Assembly: GCA_030323885.1 (NCBI GenBank)
Contig: CM059197.1
Coordinates: forward strand, 28,291,178 to 28,355,177
Source: Branchipolynoe longqiensis
Lineage: Eukaryota > Annelida > Polychaeta > Phyllodocida > Polynoidae
Reading direction: 5' to 3'
Length of the DNA stretch: 64,000 nucleotides
In this document: positions 1-11,180 of the stretch, piece after piece
How the letters are laid out: the number at the start of each line of letters is the position of its first letter
Numbering within the stretch: the stretch's first letter is position 1
Made by a program: the position numbers and the translations under genes
Notes under the pieces: model-generated
What the model was told of the DNA's origin: nothing
The model's input: the letters and a program-made list of their open reading frames with translations, nothing else
Database searches by the model: none

Positions 1-157
1 TTAATTTGGCACATTTGTAATTCATATATCTCAAAGTTAGCCATTTAAAATAAAAGTTACTTCAAACAAAAGTAAGGTAAATTATAACAATCAACCTAAT
101 ATATCTATCTCAGAAAATGATAGAAACTCAAAACTATCAGACTATGCAACTTTAACA
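1..157 (-). mobile_element. CATAGTCCGAT-family MITE, cut by window edge
   Basis: This is the terminal half of a MITE family found repeatedly in the window (best copies at 4153-4506 and 54079-54441). It has the family's internal block (ATCTCAAAGTTAGCCATTT) and ends in CAGACTATGCAACTTTAA, the family's terminal inverted repeat. The other half lies before base 1. Family members have no coding capacity. Confidence 0.7.
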
Positions 158-763
158 GATGTGCCTAATACTGAACCGTGAAGAATAATCACCCAACACT
201 CAAGCCGTAGAAGCTCGCAGAGTGGCAGAGTCAGTCCCTCCTCAGGGACCCCGGAATAGACGTGTCGTCCAGACAACACCTGTATCAATATTAGTAATTC
301 CTTGCATAACAATTAAACAACAGAAGAAAGAAGACAAGTCAGATTTGTGTGGTTTTAGCCTATAACTTTGGCTGGCCCTTAAGACCTACCTCTAATTGTA
401 TTGAACTAAATCGTTGGTGAAATGGGCCGGTAGTAGGTTGGTGAGGCGCCGCCTGGAGGAAAGGAGCGGAAATATGGGAGCTGCTTGGGTGCAGGACTCC
501 CGGTCTCCAGGCCATACCCCAACCTCCTGTAACCCATGGAAACAAGGAGGATATCATAAGGAAGGTTTACAGGAGCAATATCGGAATAAGAACAATAAAG
601 GACAGGAGCATTACATACATATTAATATTTGCATAGTTACCTTATACCCCACATAACACGCCCCATTCAAATATCTATTTGTTATTTATTTATTCCCATA
701 AATGGCCGGGAACCGATTCAGACACGTGATCTACAGATGAAAAAAGAGCAATCCTTCTTAGTT
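158..763. other. Unassigned interval
   Basis: No gene or repeat recognised. Short open frames here are brief, overlap on both strands and have no recognisable domain. Confidence 0.5.
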
Positions 764-1110
764 GGTTGTTTGTTGGGGTTTTACATCCTGGCAACATCTA
801 AGGTCAAATCAGGAAGGGTTTCGACTTCTGACAGTGCACACTCATGGCAAGTTTATAGTGCTGTCCCACTTGGACACCAGGCCACAAGCAGCATGGCCTG
901 CTATCCCACACAGTCAAATTATACTGACACTGAGCCAACCGGTCCTTGCCCTATCCTAATAATACTGAGCACCTGGCTAAGTAGCGACAGGTATACATTT
1001 TTAAGTCAGCAGTTTGTGTCAACCAGGATTCAAACCTGTGGGTTCGGATCCCATAATCTACCAAAACGGGAGACAGACGCTCAACTCATTCTGCCATCCC
1101 ATCTGGTCAC
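764..1110 (-). mobile_element. tRNA-derived SINE, family A
   Basis: Family A is the commonest repeat here. Read on the minus strand it has a tRNA-like head (A-box TGGCCGAATGAG-type, then a B-box GGTTCGAA-type), a middle block (GATAGGGCAAGGACTGGTTG), a block (GGGGCAGCACTATAAAGT) and a 3' end (TTAGATGTTGCCAGGACGTA, then AAACTCCAAC). This copy is nearly full length and about 15-20% diverged by eye. SINEs are transcribed by RNA polymerase III and mobilised by a partner LINE. The partner is not evident. Confidence 0.85.
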
Positions 1111-1761
1111 AGTCCTTCTTAGTGGATATATCCATATATATACATATATATATCAATATAATGATATACCTATATTATCTCGGCTTGTAGACACCAGGCT
1201 AGTCACATCCCAGGAAGATAAAGCAGTTCCGGTTTCGAATATATATATATATGTAAATGTGTGTGCTCCCGATAAACTATCACCATGGTTACAGCGTGGA
1301 CGCCTTGTGAGGTTGTTGCCTATTTACATATGGGCTATTTTGGGAATCGATATTGTCTTCGCAAGACATGTGATCAGCCAACTGCCGCTCAGCGCCAACA
1401 CGCATGCGCGTAGGGCTGTTCCTTTCACGGAGGGTGGGCAAGTGATGAGGGTGGGCAGGTGGGCAAGTGATGGGGCGGGTCATGGCTGCTTCTAGTGAGG
1501 CGGGGTGTGTTCTGACACCAGCACGCACTGCTGCCTTTCGTCTCCACCTAATAATAACAGTGCAGGTATCGAGCATCATTCGGCTGACATTGGCTGTGAT
1601 TCCTCAATCCTCTCTCTCCCTTCCTCCTTCCCTCCCTCTCTCTCTCTCTTTATATATATATATATATATATATATAAATATATATATATATATGTGGTGT
1701 GTAACGTATTATGCGAGTATAAAGGCATGGATGTTAATTATTGGATTATATTATGGATGTG
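1111..1761. other. Unassigned interval with AT microsatellites
   Basis: Contains short (TA)n tracts near 1130-1160 and 1240-1253, a pyrimidine tract (CTCTCTCC-type) at about 1610-1650, and a (TA)n run at about 1651-1692. The tract leads into TATTATGCGAGTATAAA, a short repeat also seen at 36.7 and 37.1 kb. No gene recognised. Confidence 0.5.
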
Positions 1762-1899
1762 ATTGAGTGGGATATCAGGTCATGGTGCCTGGTCTCCCAG
1801 GGGGAAGCACTATAAAGTTGCCATGACGGCACACGCTCCCAAGTCTATACCCATCCTGATATGACATTAAATGTTCTAAGGACGCAAAACTCCAACAAC
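1762..1899 (+). mobile_element. SINE family A, 3' fragment
   Basis: Only the 3' third of family A is present, from GAGTGGGATATCAGGTCATG through the CACTATAAAG block to the end (AAACTCCAACAAC). It is 5'-truncated immediately after the microsatellite-linked repeat. Confidence 0.75.
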
Positions 1900-2359
1900 T
1901 ACAACAATCCTAACCATGATGCCCCCTGTCAAACGACTCCACGCAAACCGTCAGGCACAACATACAACTACTCCACGCTCAGATTAATTACCTCCTTCGA
2001 TCTGCCCATGCTACAATCCACAAGCTTGTTATTTCATTGCATGCACCTTTGTAGAATACCAGGTGACCCCTTTGATACTAGGCGCAACCCCCACGTTGTC
2101 ACGTGATTCGTCACGTGTCACTCCTTCTTTGTCCAACCCACTTTATCCGTCGCGATGAAGATGCAGCCTCACCCTTGAGATCAATATCAACCCAGATATT
2201 GCGAGCATGTGTCTGTAATTAGGGCTGGCTGTTTGCATTGTGGAAGACAAGAAAGGTAATGTGTGGCATCGGGGGTGAAAATTGGGCACATATATTGACT
2301 GTATAGGTTTACAGAGTTTCTGTCATGTGAAAGAAAGTGTTGGGAATCAAGTATATATT
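1900..2359. other. Unassigned interval
   Basis: No gene, tandem repeat or known element recognised. Confidence 0.4.
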
Positions 2360-2680
2360 GAAATTCCTCCGAGCGCTATGGAAGATCTTCTGATCAAAAA
2401 TAATCTCGGGTGGCCTGGACACCTCATGAGGATGTCATCAGACAGGCTACCAAAGCAGATCCTCTACTCTCAACTGTGTTCTGGTTAAAGAAAAAGAGGG
2501 CACCCTCATTTTCGCTTCAAGGATACCATCAAGAGAAACCTGAAGTTGAGGGACATTAAGTCTGACTCATGGACATAACTCTCACAGCAGAGAGCTAAGT
2601 GGAGATCGACAGTCAAATAATGAAAGCAGTCTTTGGCGCGTTGCGACCAACAGCATGATGATGATATATCTGCATTGCCG
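2360..2680 (+). pseudogene. RTE-like LINE, 3'-terminal fragment
   Basis: Conceptual translation gives MEDLLIKNNLGWPGHLMRMS, then SSDRLPKQILYSQL, a stop, and RFKDTIKRNLK. This is the C-terminal region of RTE-like non-LTR retrotransposon ORFs downstream of the reverse transcriptase. In-frame stops show it is dead. It fades into a GATGATGAT tail typical of RTE-clade 3' ends. Matching fragments lie at 45.25 kb and 47.6-48.5 kb on the other strand. The endonuclease and RT domains are absent. Confidence 0.75.
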
Positions 2681-3009
2681 AGACTCTGACATCTGAGACA
2701 ACTATATAGTACACTAGAATATGATGTATGTATCTGGGGTTCCAAGACTGTGGCTACTGAAATGCCTATATAATATTAGACTGCAATGTGATGTAATTAG
2801 ATGATACATATGAAGACAAAGATACTGTTTTTGTTTTAAATATGATTCATATATCTGAACCAGTAACATTTAAGATAAGTATGCAGTACTAGAGTGGGAT
2901 ATAATGCATATATAACTGCATTGACTATAGAATGGCATACATCTCAGAAACATATTCAGATTTAGATATAAAAATGATTCATGCTTCACATCTACTTCTG
3001 AGACCCAGA
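2681..3009. other. Unassigned AT-rich interval
   Basis: No gene or repeat recognised. Confidence 0.4.
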
Positions 3010-3355
3010 TGGGATGGCCGAATGAGTTGAGCGTCCGTCTACGGTTTTGCTGGATCGTGGGATTCAAACCCACAGGTTTGAACCCTAGTTGAATCAAACC
3101 AATGACTTAAACATGTATACTTGTCATTTCCTAGCCAGGCGCCCAGCATTATTAGGATAGGGCAAGGATTGGTTGGCTCAGTGTCAGGATAATGTTATGG
3201 AGTGAGATACCAGCTGATGGTGCTGGCAGCCTGGTCTGCCAGTGGGCCAGCACTATAAAGTCACCATCAGTGTGCACCGTCACCAGTCAGTACCCGTCCT
3301 GATATAACCTTAGATGTTGCCAGGACGTAAAATTCCAACAACCAGCCAAGCAACC
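3010..3355 (+). mobile_element. SINE family A, full length
   Basis: Starts with the tRNA-like head (GGGATGGCCGAATGAGTTGA), followed by two B-box-like TTCAAACCC/TTTGAACCC motifs. It runs through the AGGATAGGGCAAGG and CACTATAAAG blocks to AAATTCCAACAACCAGCC. It is among the most complete copies in the window. Confidence 0.88.
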
Positions 3356-3699
3356 AATGGACTCCTGAGGTTTGGAACAAAACTGCCTGTGCACACACCA
3401 ACACAAACACAGACTCAGTTTAATGCGACATACTTTTATTCTTGAGGCAGAGCAAAGTAAGGGGACACATTAGAGGGTGGATAATCTGTAGGGAGGATAG
3501 CGCTGGTATGTATCAAGTCCACACCATGCTATGACAATTAGATTAGCTAATTGCATTTCACTCAGGCATATAGGACTCCCGTGCACACTGTCTTCCCCGA
3601 TATTGCCCCGACTTGCAGATGTGTCATGATTGCTGACACCGCGAGTGGCGCCAATCGAATTATCATTGACAAACTGACGGTTGGGTCTGATATGATCTT
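3356..3699. other. Unassigned interval
   Basis: No gene recognised. A CACACACC-type run occurs near 3390. Confidence 0.4.
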
Positions 3700-3905
3700 A
3701 CACCATTTGCTCTAATCGTGTGTGAAGGAGAAAAATGCCCTATCCGCAGTGAACTTCTACCCACAATTATAGCTCTTGCCACACTGCTCGAAATGGGCAT
3801 TTTGGTGGTGGAAATAGTCATGAAGACCTTTTTCACAGGGCATATTGCTTGGTGAACTGCCATTCGCAACAGGGGGATTATTTGACACTCCGTGATACAT
3901 AACAC
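3700..3905 (-). repeat. Dispersed ~100-bp module, single divergent unit
   Basis: Contains GGTGGTGGAAAT followed by AAGACCTTTTTCACA and TGGTGAACTGCC, the same order of motifs as the tandem array at 4530-4935. No open frame is conserved among units. The nature of the element is unknown, and the strand assignment is arbitrary. Confidence 0.5.
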
Positions 3906-4152
3906 AGACACAATTATTTGGTTGAGAATGTTAACTCTGGCTGGCCAACATTTCTAGCCTACCGTTTATTTCCTATGGTCAAAATTTCCAACAGGAGTGG
4001 TAGTGATAGTGGTGCTCGTGCCAGGTCGGCGGTTACTCATGGTGGGTTTGCCACCCTGCGTGCAAAGCCAAGTCACCCCGGTCGCTGCCATCAGCAGTTT
4101 GGGCAATAGTAGCTTTCGGTGGACGAGACGGTACTAGCACTCCGTTAATAAT

Positions 4153-4506
4153 ATTAAAGCTGCATAGTCCGATAAAATATCCAATTTTCAAAACCAAACC
4201 AAATATCTAGATTTAATTTTACATATCTAACTTAGATACTGATGCACTCCTTAAGCATTTGTTTCTGCATAGAAGGCAATACTGAGTCAATTTAACAGAA
4301 GCTGTTCCTGTAGAAATCCATCATGTCAGAATTTTGCCAAGCTTGCCAAAACTAATTGTCCATGTTTGCACTCAAAATATCTCAAAAGTTTACCATTTAA
4401 AATAAAAGTAACTTTGAAATAATGGAAAGTAGATACTAGTGATATCTAATATGTTTATCTCAGAAAAAATACAGAAATTCAAAACCATCGGACTATGCAA
4501 CTTTAA
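4153..4506 (-). mobile_element. CATAGTCCGAT-family MITE, complete
   Basis: Bounded by imperfect terminal inverted repeats TTAAAGCTGCATAGTCCGAT and ATCGGACTATGCAACTTTAA about 350 bp apart. Inside are landmarks shared with the other copies: ATATCTAGATTTAATTTT, TACTGAGTCAAT, and ATCTCAAAAGTTTACCATTT. There is no coding sequence. The termini do not identify the transposase superfamily with certainty. Confidence 0.8.
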
Positions 4507-4529
4507 TATAATATACTTATATTTCACTT

Positions 4530-4935
4530 TTGCCACTGCCATCGGTTTGATGGTGGAAATCCTTTATAGGACATTTTTATTTACGGGGCATGTCACGCAG
4601 AGATCTGCCTCCCACGACGTTAGTTTGTGTCACTCCCATTAGAGGCCGGGCTATTGGTGGAAATTATATTAGACCTTTTCCGACAGAAGCTGCTGCACGG
4701 AGAGCTAGCTGTCTGTCAGGGACCACTCTCCCAAAAGTTCTGCTTCACCTGATGTTAGAGATGGACTGGCAGTGGAAAGCATCTTTAAGACCTTTACCAA
4801 AAGGAGGCTGCGTAGTAACCTGCTACACACATTAGTTCTTCCACTGCTCACAGAGGGCAGGTTGGTGGTGGAAATGCCCATAAGACCTTTTCCACACAGC
4901 TTGCGGCATAGTGAACTGCTCCCCACGCCATTTCT
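4530..4935 (+). repeat. Degenerate ~100-bp tandem repeat, four units
   Basis: Four head-to-tail units, each with GTGGAAA, then AGACCTTT or an equivalent, TTCC(A/G)(C/A)A and a GAACTGCTCC/CACAACG-like end. Approximate unit starts are 4532, 4619, 4745 and 4834. The same module appears alone or paired at 3.7, 20.8, 48.5 and 48.95 kb, so it is dispersed and not a local satellite. Function unknown. Confidence 0.6.
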
Positions 4936-5100
4936 CACGCCATTTCTGTATTCCACTGTCAACCATGGAATGGTGGATGGTGTAAATTGTTGACTGGAAT
5001 CGCCATATGGCTTTCAAGATACCCATTATTGCATATGTCACTGACGGAATTCGAGATCCAAACTGATTCTATTTTATTCAAACTACATCTCTGAAACTGG

Positions 5101-5424
5101 ATGCGGTGGCCGGATCGGTAAGAACAGGCTTACAGTGCGGAAGGTCGGGAGTTCAAATCTCAATGAGTCAAAACAATGGCTTCCAAAATTGAGACATGTC
5201 ATTGCCTAGTCTGGAGCATGGCATTATTACGCTAGAGAAAGGACTGGTTAGCTCAGTATCAGGATACTATGACTGAAAGGGATACCAAGTAATGGTGCTG
5301 CTGGTCTGATCTTCCAGTGGGGCAGCACTATAAAGTTACCATGATTGCACACTGTCAGAAATCGGTACCATGGACAATATGACCTTAGATGTCACCAGGA
5401 CGTAAAACGCCAACAAACAAAACA
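5101..5424 (+). mobile_element. SINE family A (variant head)
   Basis: The head reads GGATGCGGTGGCCGGATCGG with a B-box-like GGGAGTTCAAATC, a variant subfamily also seen at 23.1, 25.2 and 56.6 kb. The body and 3' end are standard family A. Confidence 0.85.
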
Positions 5425-5712
5425 TGTCAGACAGATGTACTAGAATAGTGTTATCGCTCAAATAAGTGCTACCTCTTTTGGATTAAATCAAATATTTAAT
5501 TATGCAATAAATACAACTCTTCCTCTTTTACACAGCTATTCATGGTTTCACTGATCCCTTAGTAAGGACAAAAACACATCCGGTCACAGCTTTACCTGAC
5601 ACGGCAGAAGTTGGAAGAGGCGGTGGTTCATGTAGACACACAGCAGTATTTTATCAAATGTAACATATTTACTCCGACAATTATACCGCAAACTACATTA
5701 GCAATACAGGAC

Positions 5713-6035
5713 CAGACGGGATGGCCAAATGAGTTAGGGCGTCCGTCTCCCGTGCGGGTAGATCGTGGGGTCGTGGGTTCGAACCCTGGTCGAGTCAAAC
5801 CAATGACTTATTTATACTTGTTGCTTCCTAGCCTGGCACTCTGCATTATTAGGATAGGGCAAGGACTGATTGGCTCAGTGTCAGGAGAATGTGACTGAGT
5901 GGGATATTGGGTCATGGTGTGGGTGGCCTGGTTTCCCAGTGGGGCAGCACTATAAAGTCACCAAGAGTGTGCACTGTCACAAGTCGGTATCCGTCCTGAT
6001 ATGACCTTAGAGGACGTAAAAAACAACAAAGAAAC
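5713..6035 (+). mobile_element. SINE family A, full length
   Basis: Has the head GGGATGGCCAAATGAG, the B-box GGGTTCGAACCC and an intact body. A short deletion (ATGTTGCC missing after CCTTAG) precedes the 3' end, which is followed by an A-rich AAACAACAAAGAAAC tail. Confidence 0.88.
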
Positions 6036-6089
6036 AAACATTAGCAACACATGTATAGCAATAACCCTAGCATGTTCGGTAAGCAAGAT

Positions 6090-6402
6090 ACATGTGGATA
6101 TCTTTGAAGAAGATGTATACTGCATATCATGAATAGACTTGTTTTCACCATTAGACAGTTTGTCGATAGAAAACCCGAGCCTATACTTTTACCAACCCAA
6201 GGGATTTTAAACCTCCCACACCACATAGACATGGTATGAGAGCAACTGGCCTTTGATGACGCTGTCAGTTATACCCAGCGGTGGACATCCAAATTGGCAG
6301 AGGTGGGGGCATGGGGAATCGAACCAGTGACCTTCAGATTAGGAGTCTGACCTACAAACAAATCAGACACTCTGACCACTCTGCCACAGAGAACACCATG
6401 TG
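6090..6402 (-). mobile_element. tRNA(Arg)-like SINE, family C
   Basis: Read on the minus strand, a head with TGGCAGAGTGGTCAGAG (A-box) and TGGTTCGATTCCCC (B-box) flanks CAGACTCCTAATCTG, a perfect 4-bp stem with a 7-base loop and a CCT (Arg-like) anticodon. A unique body follows (GTTGCTCTCATACCATGTC, then GGGAGGTTTAAAATCC, then CAAACTGTCTAATGGTGAAA). An extra stretch in the head prevents a functional tRNA fold. Two more copies lie at 8.3 and 58.2 kb. Confidence 0.7.
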
Positions 6403-8324
6403 CATATAGTGGCAAAATAATTTCAAGGCAGAAGACCGGGTGATAGGAGGGAGTAGGAGTAAATACAAGATTCACCCTGTACTGCAGTAGCCTGAGTGGG
6501 GGCGAATAACAACCCTATATAAAAGCTGGCAAAAGATATATATACATGCTGGGTAAATGAAATGAGCAGATAAATGATTGATTTAAGAAGCAAAATATAT
6601 TCTTCACATATATCTTAATATTTACTGGCTACTTTTGATTTGAAACATATAATAAAACATGTGGTTGAATAGACTTTAAAAGTCAAATTGATGGCAATCT
6701 ATGGTCGCTATCTTGTACTTTTGCATGCTCTCCCCTTTCACCAATTCTTTGCCGAGATCAGTAGCCATTTGATGCTGGAATGAGGGATTCTATTTCCTGT
6801 CCCATACTAAAGCAATTTTCGCTCATATTTACATTGCGTTGTCGATCACCCCTCTCCAAGTATGTGGTGAATCTTTTATCTAGGATGATAGGAGGGGCCC
6901 AAACACCAAGCTTTCACCATGTAGGCTGAACCTGCGACCTGTGTCGCTATTTCATTCCTCCCCGAGGGTCCATGTGGGCCGTAATTGATTAACACGACTC
7001 CGGTAACCCGAGTCATCAGAATTTCAAATCGAACACCGTGAATAGAGTCGACAAATGCATGTGCCGTGTTCAAAACGATGCGACCCCAGTAACCCACCTC
7101 TTGGCTGGGGTTGGCTACAAGTGATGACATCACATTTGCGCTGGTACCATCCTGCAGGATAACAGCTACCGTTTTGTTGTTGTAATAACCTAGATTAATG
7201 AAATGGACAGATAACTAATCCTTGCCATCATACAATACTTTAAATCCTATTTTGCTGTAGTTTTATTGGTTATTAAAAAAAAAAAAAAAGGTTTTGGATT
7301 AAGCCACCATTTTTTCCACCCTCAGCATGGAGAAGCGTATTTGATTAATTGACCCGAGTCTGTAGAATGTGCGCATTCGCCAAAAAGTGGCTTGGGTGAC
7401 CGGAGTTGATTAATCGATTACGCCACTAGTGACATTCACTTTAAACAAAACAAACATAAATGCCAGTAGATATTCATATAGTCGGGTCGAACTCCTGACC
7501 CGACCTCATTCCCCTGCCCACACATAAAGTTCTGGAATGAATAGGGTCCTAAATCTGGTGAGTGCATTGCATACTAACACCGTACCACTTCTTAATAAAC
7601 ACGACATGGCTTTATGTAAATGTAAGAGCTACGAGCTTCGAAGCATATTAATATCGAAGAGATATCGCCCATATGTCATATCCTGACAACATAACATTTA
7701 TGGATGAGGTGCACCCTGCCTGTTGACACTACAATGATGGCTTATGGCAGCTCATCATTCCAAGGACGTCTGTCGCCGTCTTTGTATGTGACAAGTGCGT
7801 TATCGATTTCCCCGATATGAGTGTGTGGGGTCGGAGGGGGTCGGAAGGGGGGGGGGGGTAAGAAGAAGACGACTGTCGCGTATATCGGGGTCTGTGTTGT
7901 ACCAATCTGTTCGGGGGAGGAGGAGGAGTCTGGCTTATATCGCCTTGAATCAGGGCTCCCTCTGTCGGCAGATGGTGTAAAATAGCGACCCTGCGTTACT
8001 TCCTTCGGCAGCCAAGTCATGCGTTGAATGCTGTTTCCGGTGTTGGATTAGAACCATGGAGATTATTGTAATTTGAAGCATATGTAGGTCAATGTTTGCA
8101 TCATAATCATAATCAACATAACCACTCACTACCAACACTACCACCACTATCACTACCACCACTACCAACATCACCATCATTGTCATCAAAACTAGCAGCA
8201 GCAGTGTGCGGAATATCCGTATGGTTAGAGTGCCCGCTTACTCGGTGTGAGGGTCTGCGTTCATGGCCTGACCGAAACAAACCTACAATTTACAAATGTG
8301 ATGGGTGGTGCTACCTAAGCTAGG
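6403..8324. other. Unassigned interval with simple repeats
   Basis: Nothing gene-like recognised. It holds an A tract (about 7276-7290), a G-rich stretch with a G run (about 7825-7858), and ACC/ATC-type simple repeats at about 8140-8190. An imperfect inverted repeat of about 28 bp (6986-7013 against 7391-7418, core ACTCCGGTAACCC) suggests an old, unrecognised element. Confidence 0.45.
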
Positions 8325-8638
8325 ACGCTGCATTATTAGAATGGGATAAGGATGATTGAATGGCACAATGACATCAACGGGCAATCGTGTGGGTAGCACA
8401 GTATTTCCATAACGGTGGCACACTTCAGCCACCAGCAATGCTTGCTTTTCCAGGTTGGCTCTTCTTCTTGAAGATTTAGACTGCCTCTCATGGATAAGTC
8501 TGAATAGAGTTTTTTCACCATTAGATAGCTGATCGATAAGAGAGCCCAGGCCTACACTTTTACCGACACAAAGGATGTTTAACCTCCCACTCCACATAGA
8601 CATGGTATGAGAGCAACTGGGCTTTGATGACCTGCTAC
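8325..8638 (-). mobile_element. SINE family C, headless copy
   Basis: Matches the body of the 6.1-kb element (CCATTAGATAGCTGATCGATA, CCTCCCACTCCACATAGACA, TGGTATGAGAGCAACTGG). It runs on into a 3' block (TGCATTATTAGAATGGGATA) resembling the family A middle block. The tRNA-like head is missing. Confidence 0.65.
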
Positions 8639-8789
8639 GATAACCTTGTATAATATCTGTGAGTTTATCGCCATTAAAACCACAATTAAGCGGTGTAAAC
8701 TTGTCGCATAATGAAGAAAGGGACCCTAGGTTGATGAGACTAGGCCGACTGCCTATGTAAATCTGAGTAGTCTGGTGATAACATACACT

Positions 8790-9166
8790 TTACCGAACAC
8801 AATCACTTTATTGGGATTTGATTGTATATATCCAGGTTAAAATTTAGATACTGGTGCAATTTCTGCACAGAAGGGATTAACTGGGGCTCTAGCTGCTATA
8901 ATGTCATGGATCGGAAATAAAGTTATATAAGAAGGGACACCAACTTGTAACAACACGATCCTGTGACTTCTGAATTATATGGTGTCAGCATTTCGACGTA
9001 TATCGCAAAGTTAATATACAGTCTTTACACTTCAATTCTCTCGAAGTTTAGCCATTTGTAATTTAAAAGAATTCAAATTGAAGTCAGATGGATTATAATG
9101 AACAACATAATATCTTTATCTAAAAATACGTAAGAAACTCGAAATCGTTTGTCGATGAAACTTTAA
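8790..9166 (-). mobile_element. CATAGTCCGAT-family MITE, strongly diverged
   Basis: Preserves the order of family landmarks: AATTTAGATACTGGTGCA, TATGGTGTCAGCATTTCGA, AGTTTAGCCATTTGTAATTT, and AATCGTTTGTCGATGAAACTTTAA at the end. Divergence is high, so it is an old insertion. Confidence 0.55.
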
Positions 9167-10449
9167 GACATCTGATTCTGCTTGATATTGATGTACTAAT
9201 ATGCTCCTATATCCTAATATAAGACTGTGTGTGTTATCCCAACTATTGACCTCTAATGAGGTAATGAGCATAGAACCATATACTGCATATAATGTATGGA
9301 AATTATACATGTTTCCCCCGAAATGCATTGTACTACAAAATAGCACTGGCTTAGCCGAATATGAAAAAGTATTATACAGTTCTGATCTTACTTCAGTTAT
9401 TCATCCTCAAATCGATTGGAAAGCTTAGTCTTCCAAATATAGTATAGTGCAAATGAAATGAATTTTATGCATATATGCATATATGTATGTGGGTCACTCT
9501 CCTGAAAAACTGGCCAGGAGTGTTGCATAGAAAGTTGAAATCTAATATTTGAATCTTTAAAATTGTTTGCTTGCAAATGAAACCTGGAAATCTCCCCTTT
9601 ACATTTATATAAAATATATATTGATGAGATAACAAATAAAGGTGTAGTCCATGATTAAGATATGTTTTATGGCAGTATAACATGTGTTGCTCAGATGTAA
9701 CACATGTCTAGGACACACACAGTCTACTTAATAACAATGTAAGCAGAATTAAAGAATTGTATACTTAGAAGCATATTAATCATGGCATAATATACAGAAT
9801 ATGTATTGCTTATATTGATAAAAAGAAAAGTAATTCCCAGCCATGCTTTATTTACTGAATAATTAGTGTACAATATTTGTGTGGCATCCAGACACCACTA
9901 GTTACATCTGTGAGAGAAATGTGTTTAGTTTTTTCTGAAGACATCAACTAATTTCTTTTCAAATTTAAGCATGCATACATGTTAATAAATACTACCTTAA
10001 CTTGTTAACCTAAAAACTGCCATCATACTCACACTCAGATCCGTTGGGGGCGCCACCCGTCTGTGCACGCATCACTGCCCCCCTCCCCCATCATACACTC
10101 ACTGAACCGCTGGATATATTATATTGCATATATATGAGTACGAAACATTATATGTATTCATATGTACATGTATTTGCTCAATAGAAACCGTATCACAATA
10201 ATACTACACAAGCCGGTGCCTTAGCACTGATACAACATGTCTGCACAAGTAGTAATTGAAGCTGATGGCCCCCAGCCTTTGGTGGTCTTTGTCCGAGCAG
10301 AGATTGCACTACGTAGACTGTAGCTCCAGAGTTCTGTACATGCCTCAGCCCTGGGACGCCTAACCTAATTAATTTACTGCAGATATTAATGCGACGCAGA
10401 CTGCCATATTTCTTTTTTTTATGGACGAACCCTTTAATGTCCCAAAGGG
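9167..10449. other. Unassigned AT-rich interval
   Basis: No gene, clear repeat or tandem array recognised, only short, overlapping random open frames. Confidence 0.4.
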
Positions 10450-10528
10450 ATGCTGATGTGCTTCACCCTCTCAGTGACAAAGACATTGCAGCGGCATAAA
10501 GCAGCCCACTCGACTAATACTAGTGGTG

Positions 10529-10866
10529 AAAGTGAAGTGAAACTCATTTTCTTTAATGACGCCTCTAGAGCACATTGCTTTTCATATCATTGGTTATTAG
10601 ATGTCAACCATGTGGTCATTCTGACATATTTCTTAGGAGGAAACCCTCTGCCATCTACTCTTTCCAATGAGCAGAAAGGGGTCTTTTATATGCATTTTCC
10701 CGAGGACAGGAGAGCACATACCACAGCCTTTGATGAACCAGTTGTGCACCACTGTTTGGAATGGAAAATAACCCAAACTGCAAATGGGAGCACTGAGCAG
10801 GATCGATATGATGACTAACACCTACACAGTTGGACACTCTACCGCCGGAGCTATGTCCCGCTCCTA
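10529..10866 (-). mobile_element. Meta-like SINE
   Basis: On the minus strand the head contains TAGCTCCGGCGGTAGAGTG, a good tRNA-type A-box. The body contains TTTGGGTTATTTTCCATTCC, GTGGTATGTGCTCTCCTGTC and GCATATAAAAGACCCC, then GACATCTAATAACCAATGAT, ending in TAGAGGCGTCATTAAAG. I recognise this body from molluscan and other invertebrate SINEs (MetaSINE-type; from memory). The 122-residue open frame on the plus strand is incidental. Confidence 0.75.
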
Positions 10867-11180
10867 TACTAGAACCGATCCACTTGCAGGTACTTTGAGT
10901 CATAATGAACCTCTTTAATTGCCAGTTTCTGGGCTGTAACAAATAGACGATGTACACTTCTACAAAGTTGCACCCGCTCTCAAAGTTATGTCCCTTTTAT
11001 TTTTGTTAATATTTGGGTTTCTTTTCTGTTTTTGTTTATACCTTTTTGGAAGTTTTACCTTAGCTTATCAGTTTACTACACTGAAGTAGTCTTTGCCAAT
11101 TTACACGCGGATATATGCATGCGGAAGTTAATTCTGTTTGATTCATTAGTGCGTTCTCTGCCTATGAACTTCACCCATTT

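Noticed and set aside
629..1495. 288-codon plus-strand frame
   Set aside because: It runs antisense through a full-length SINE, so the translation is that of repeat sequence.
10450..10818. 122-codon plus-strand frame
   Set aside because: It lies antisense to a Meta-like SINE.
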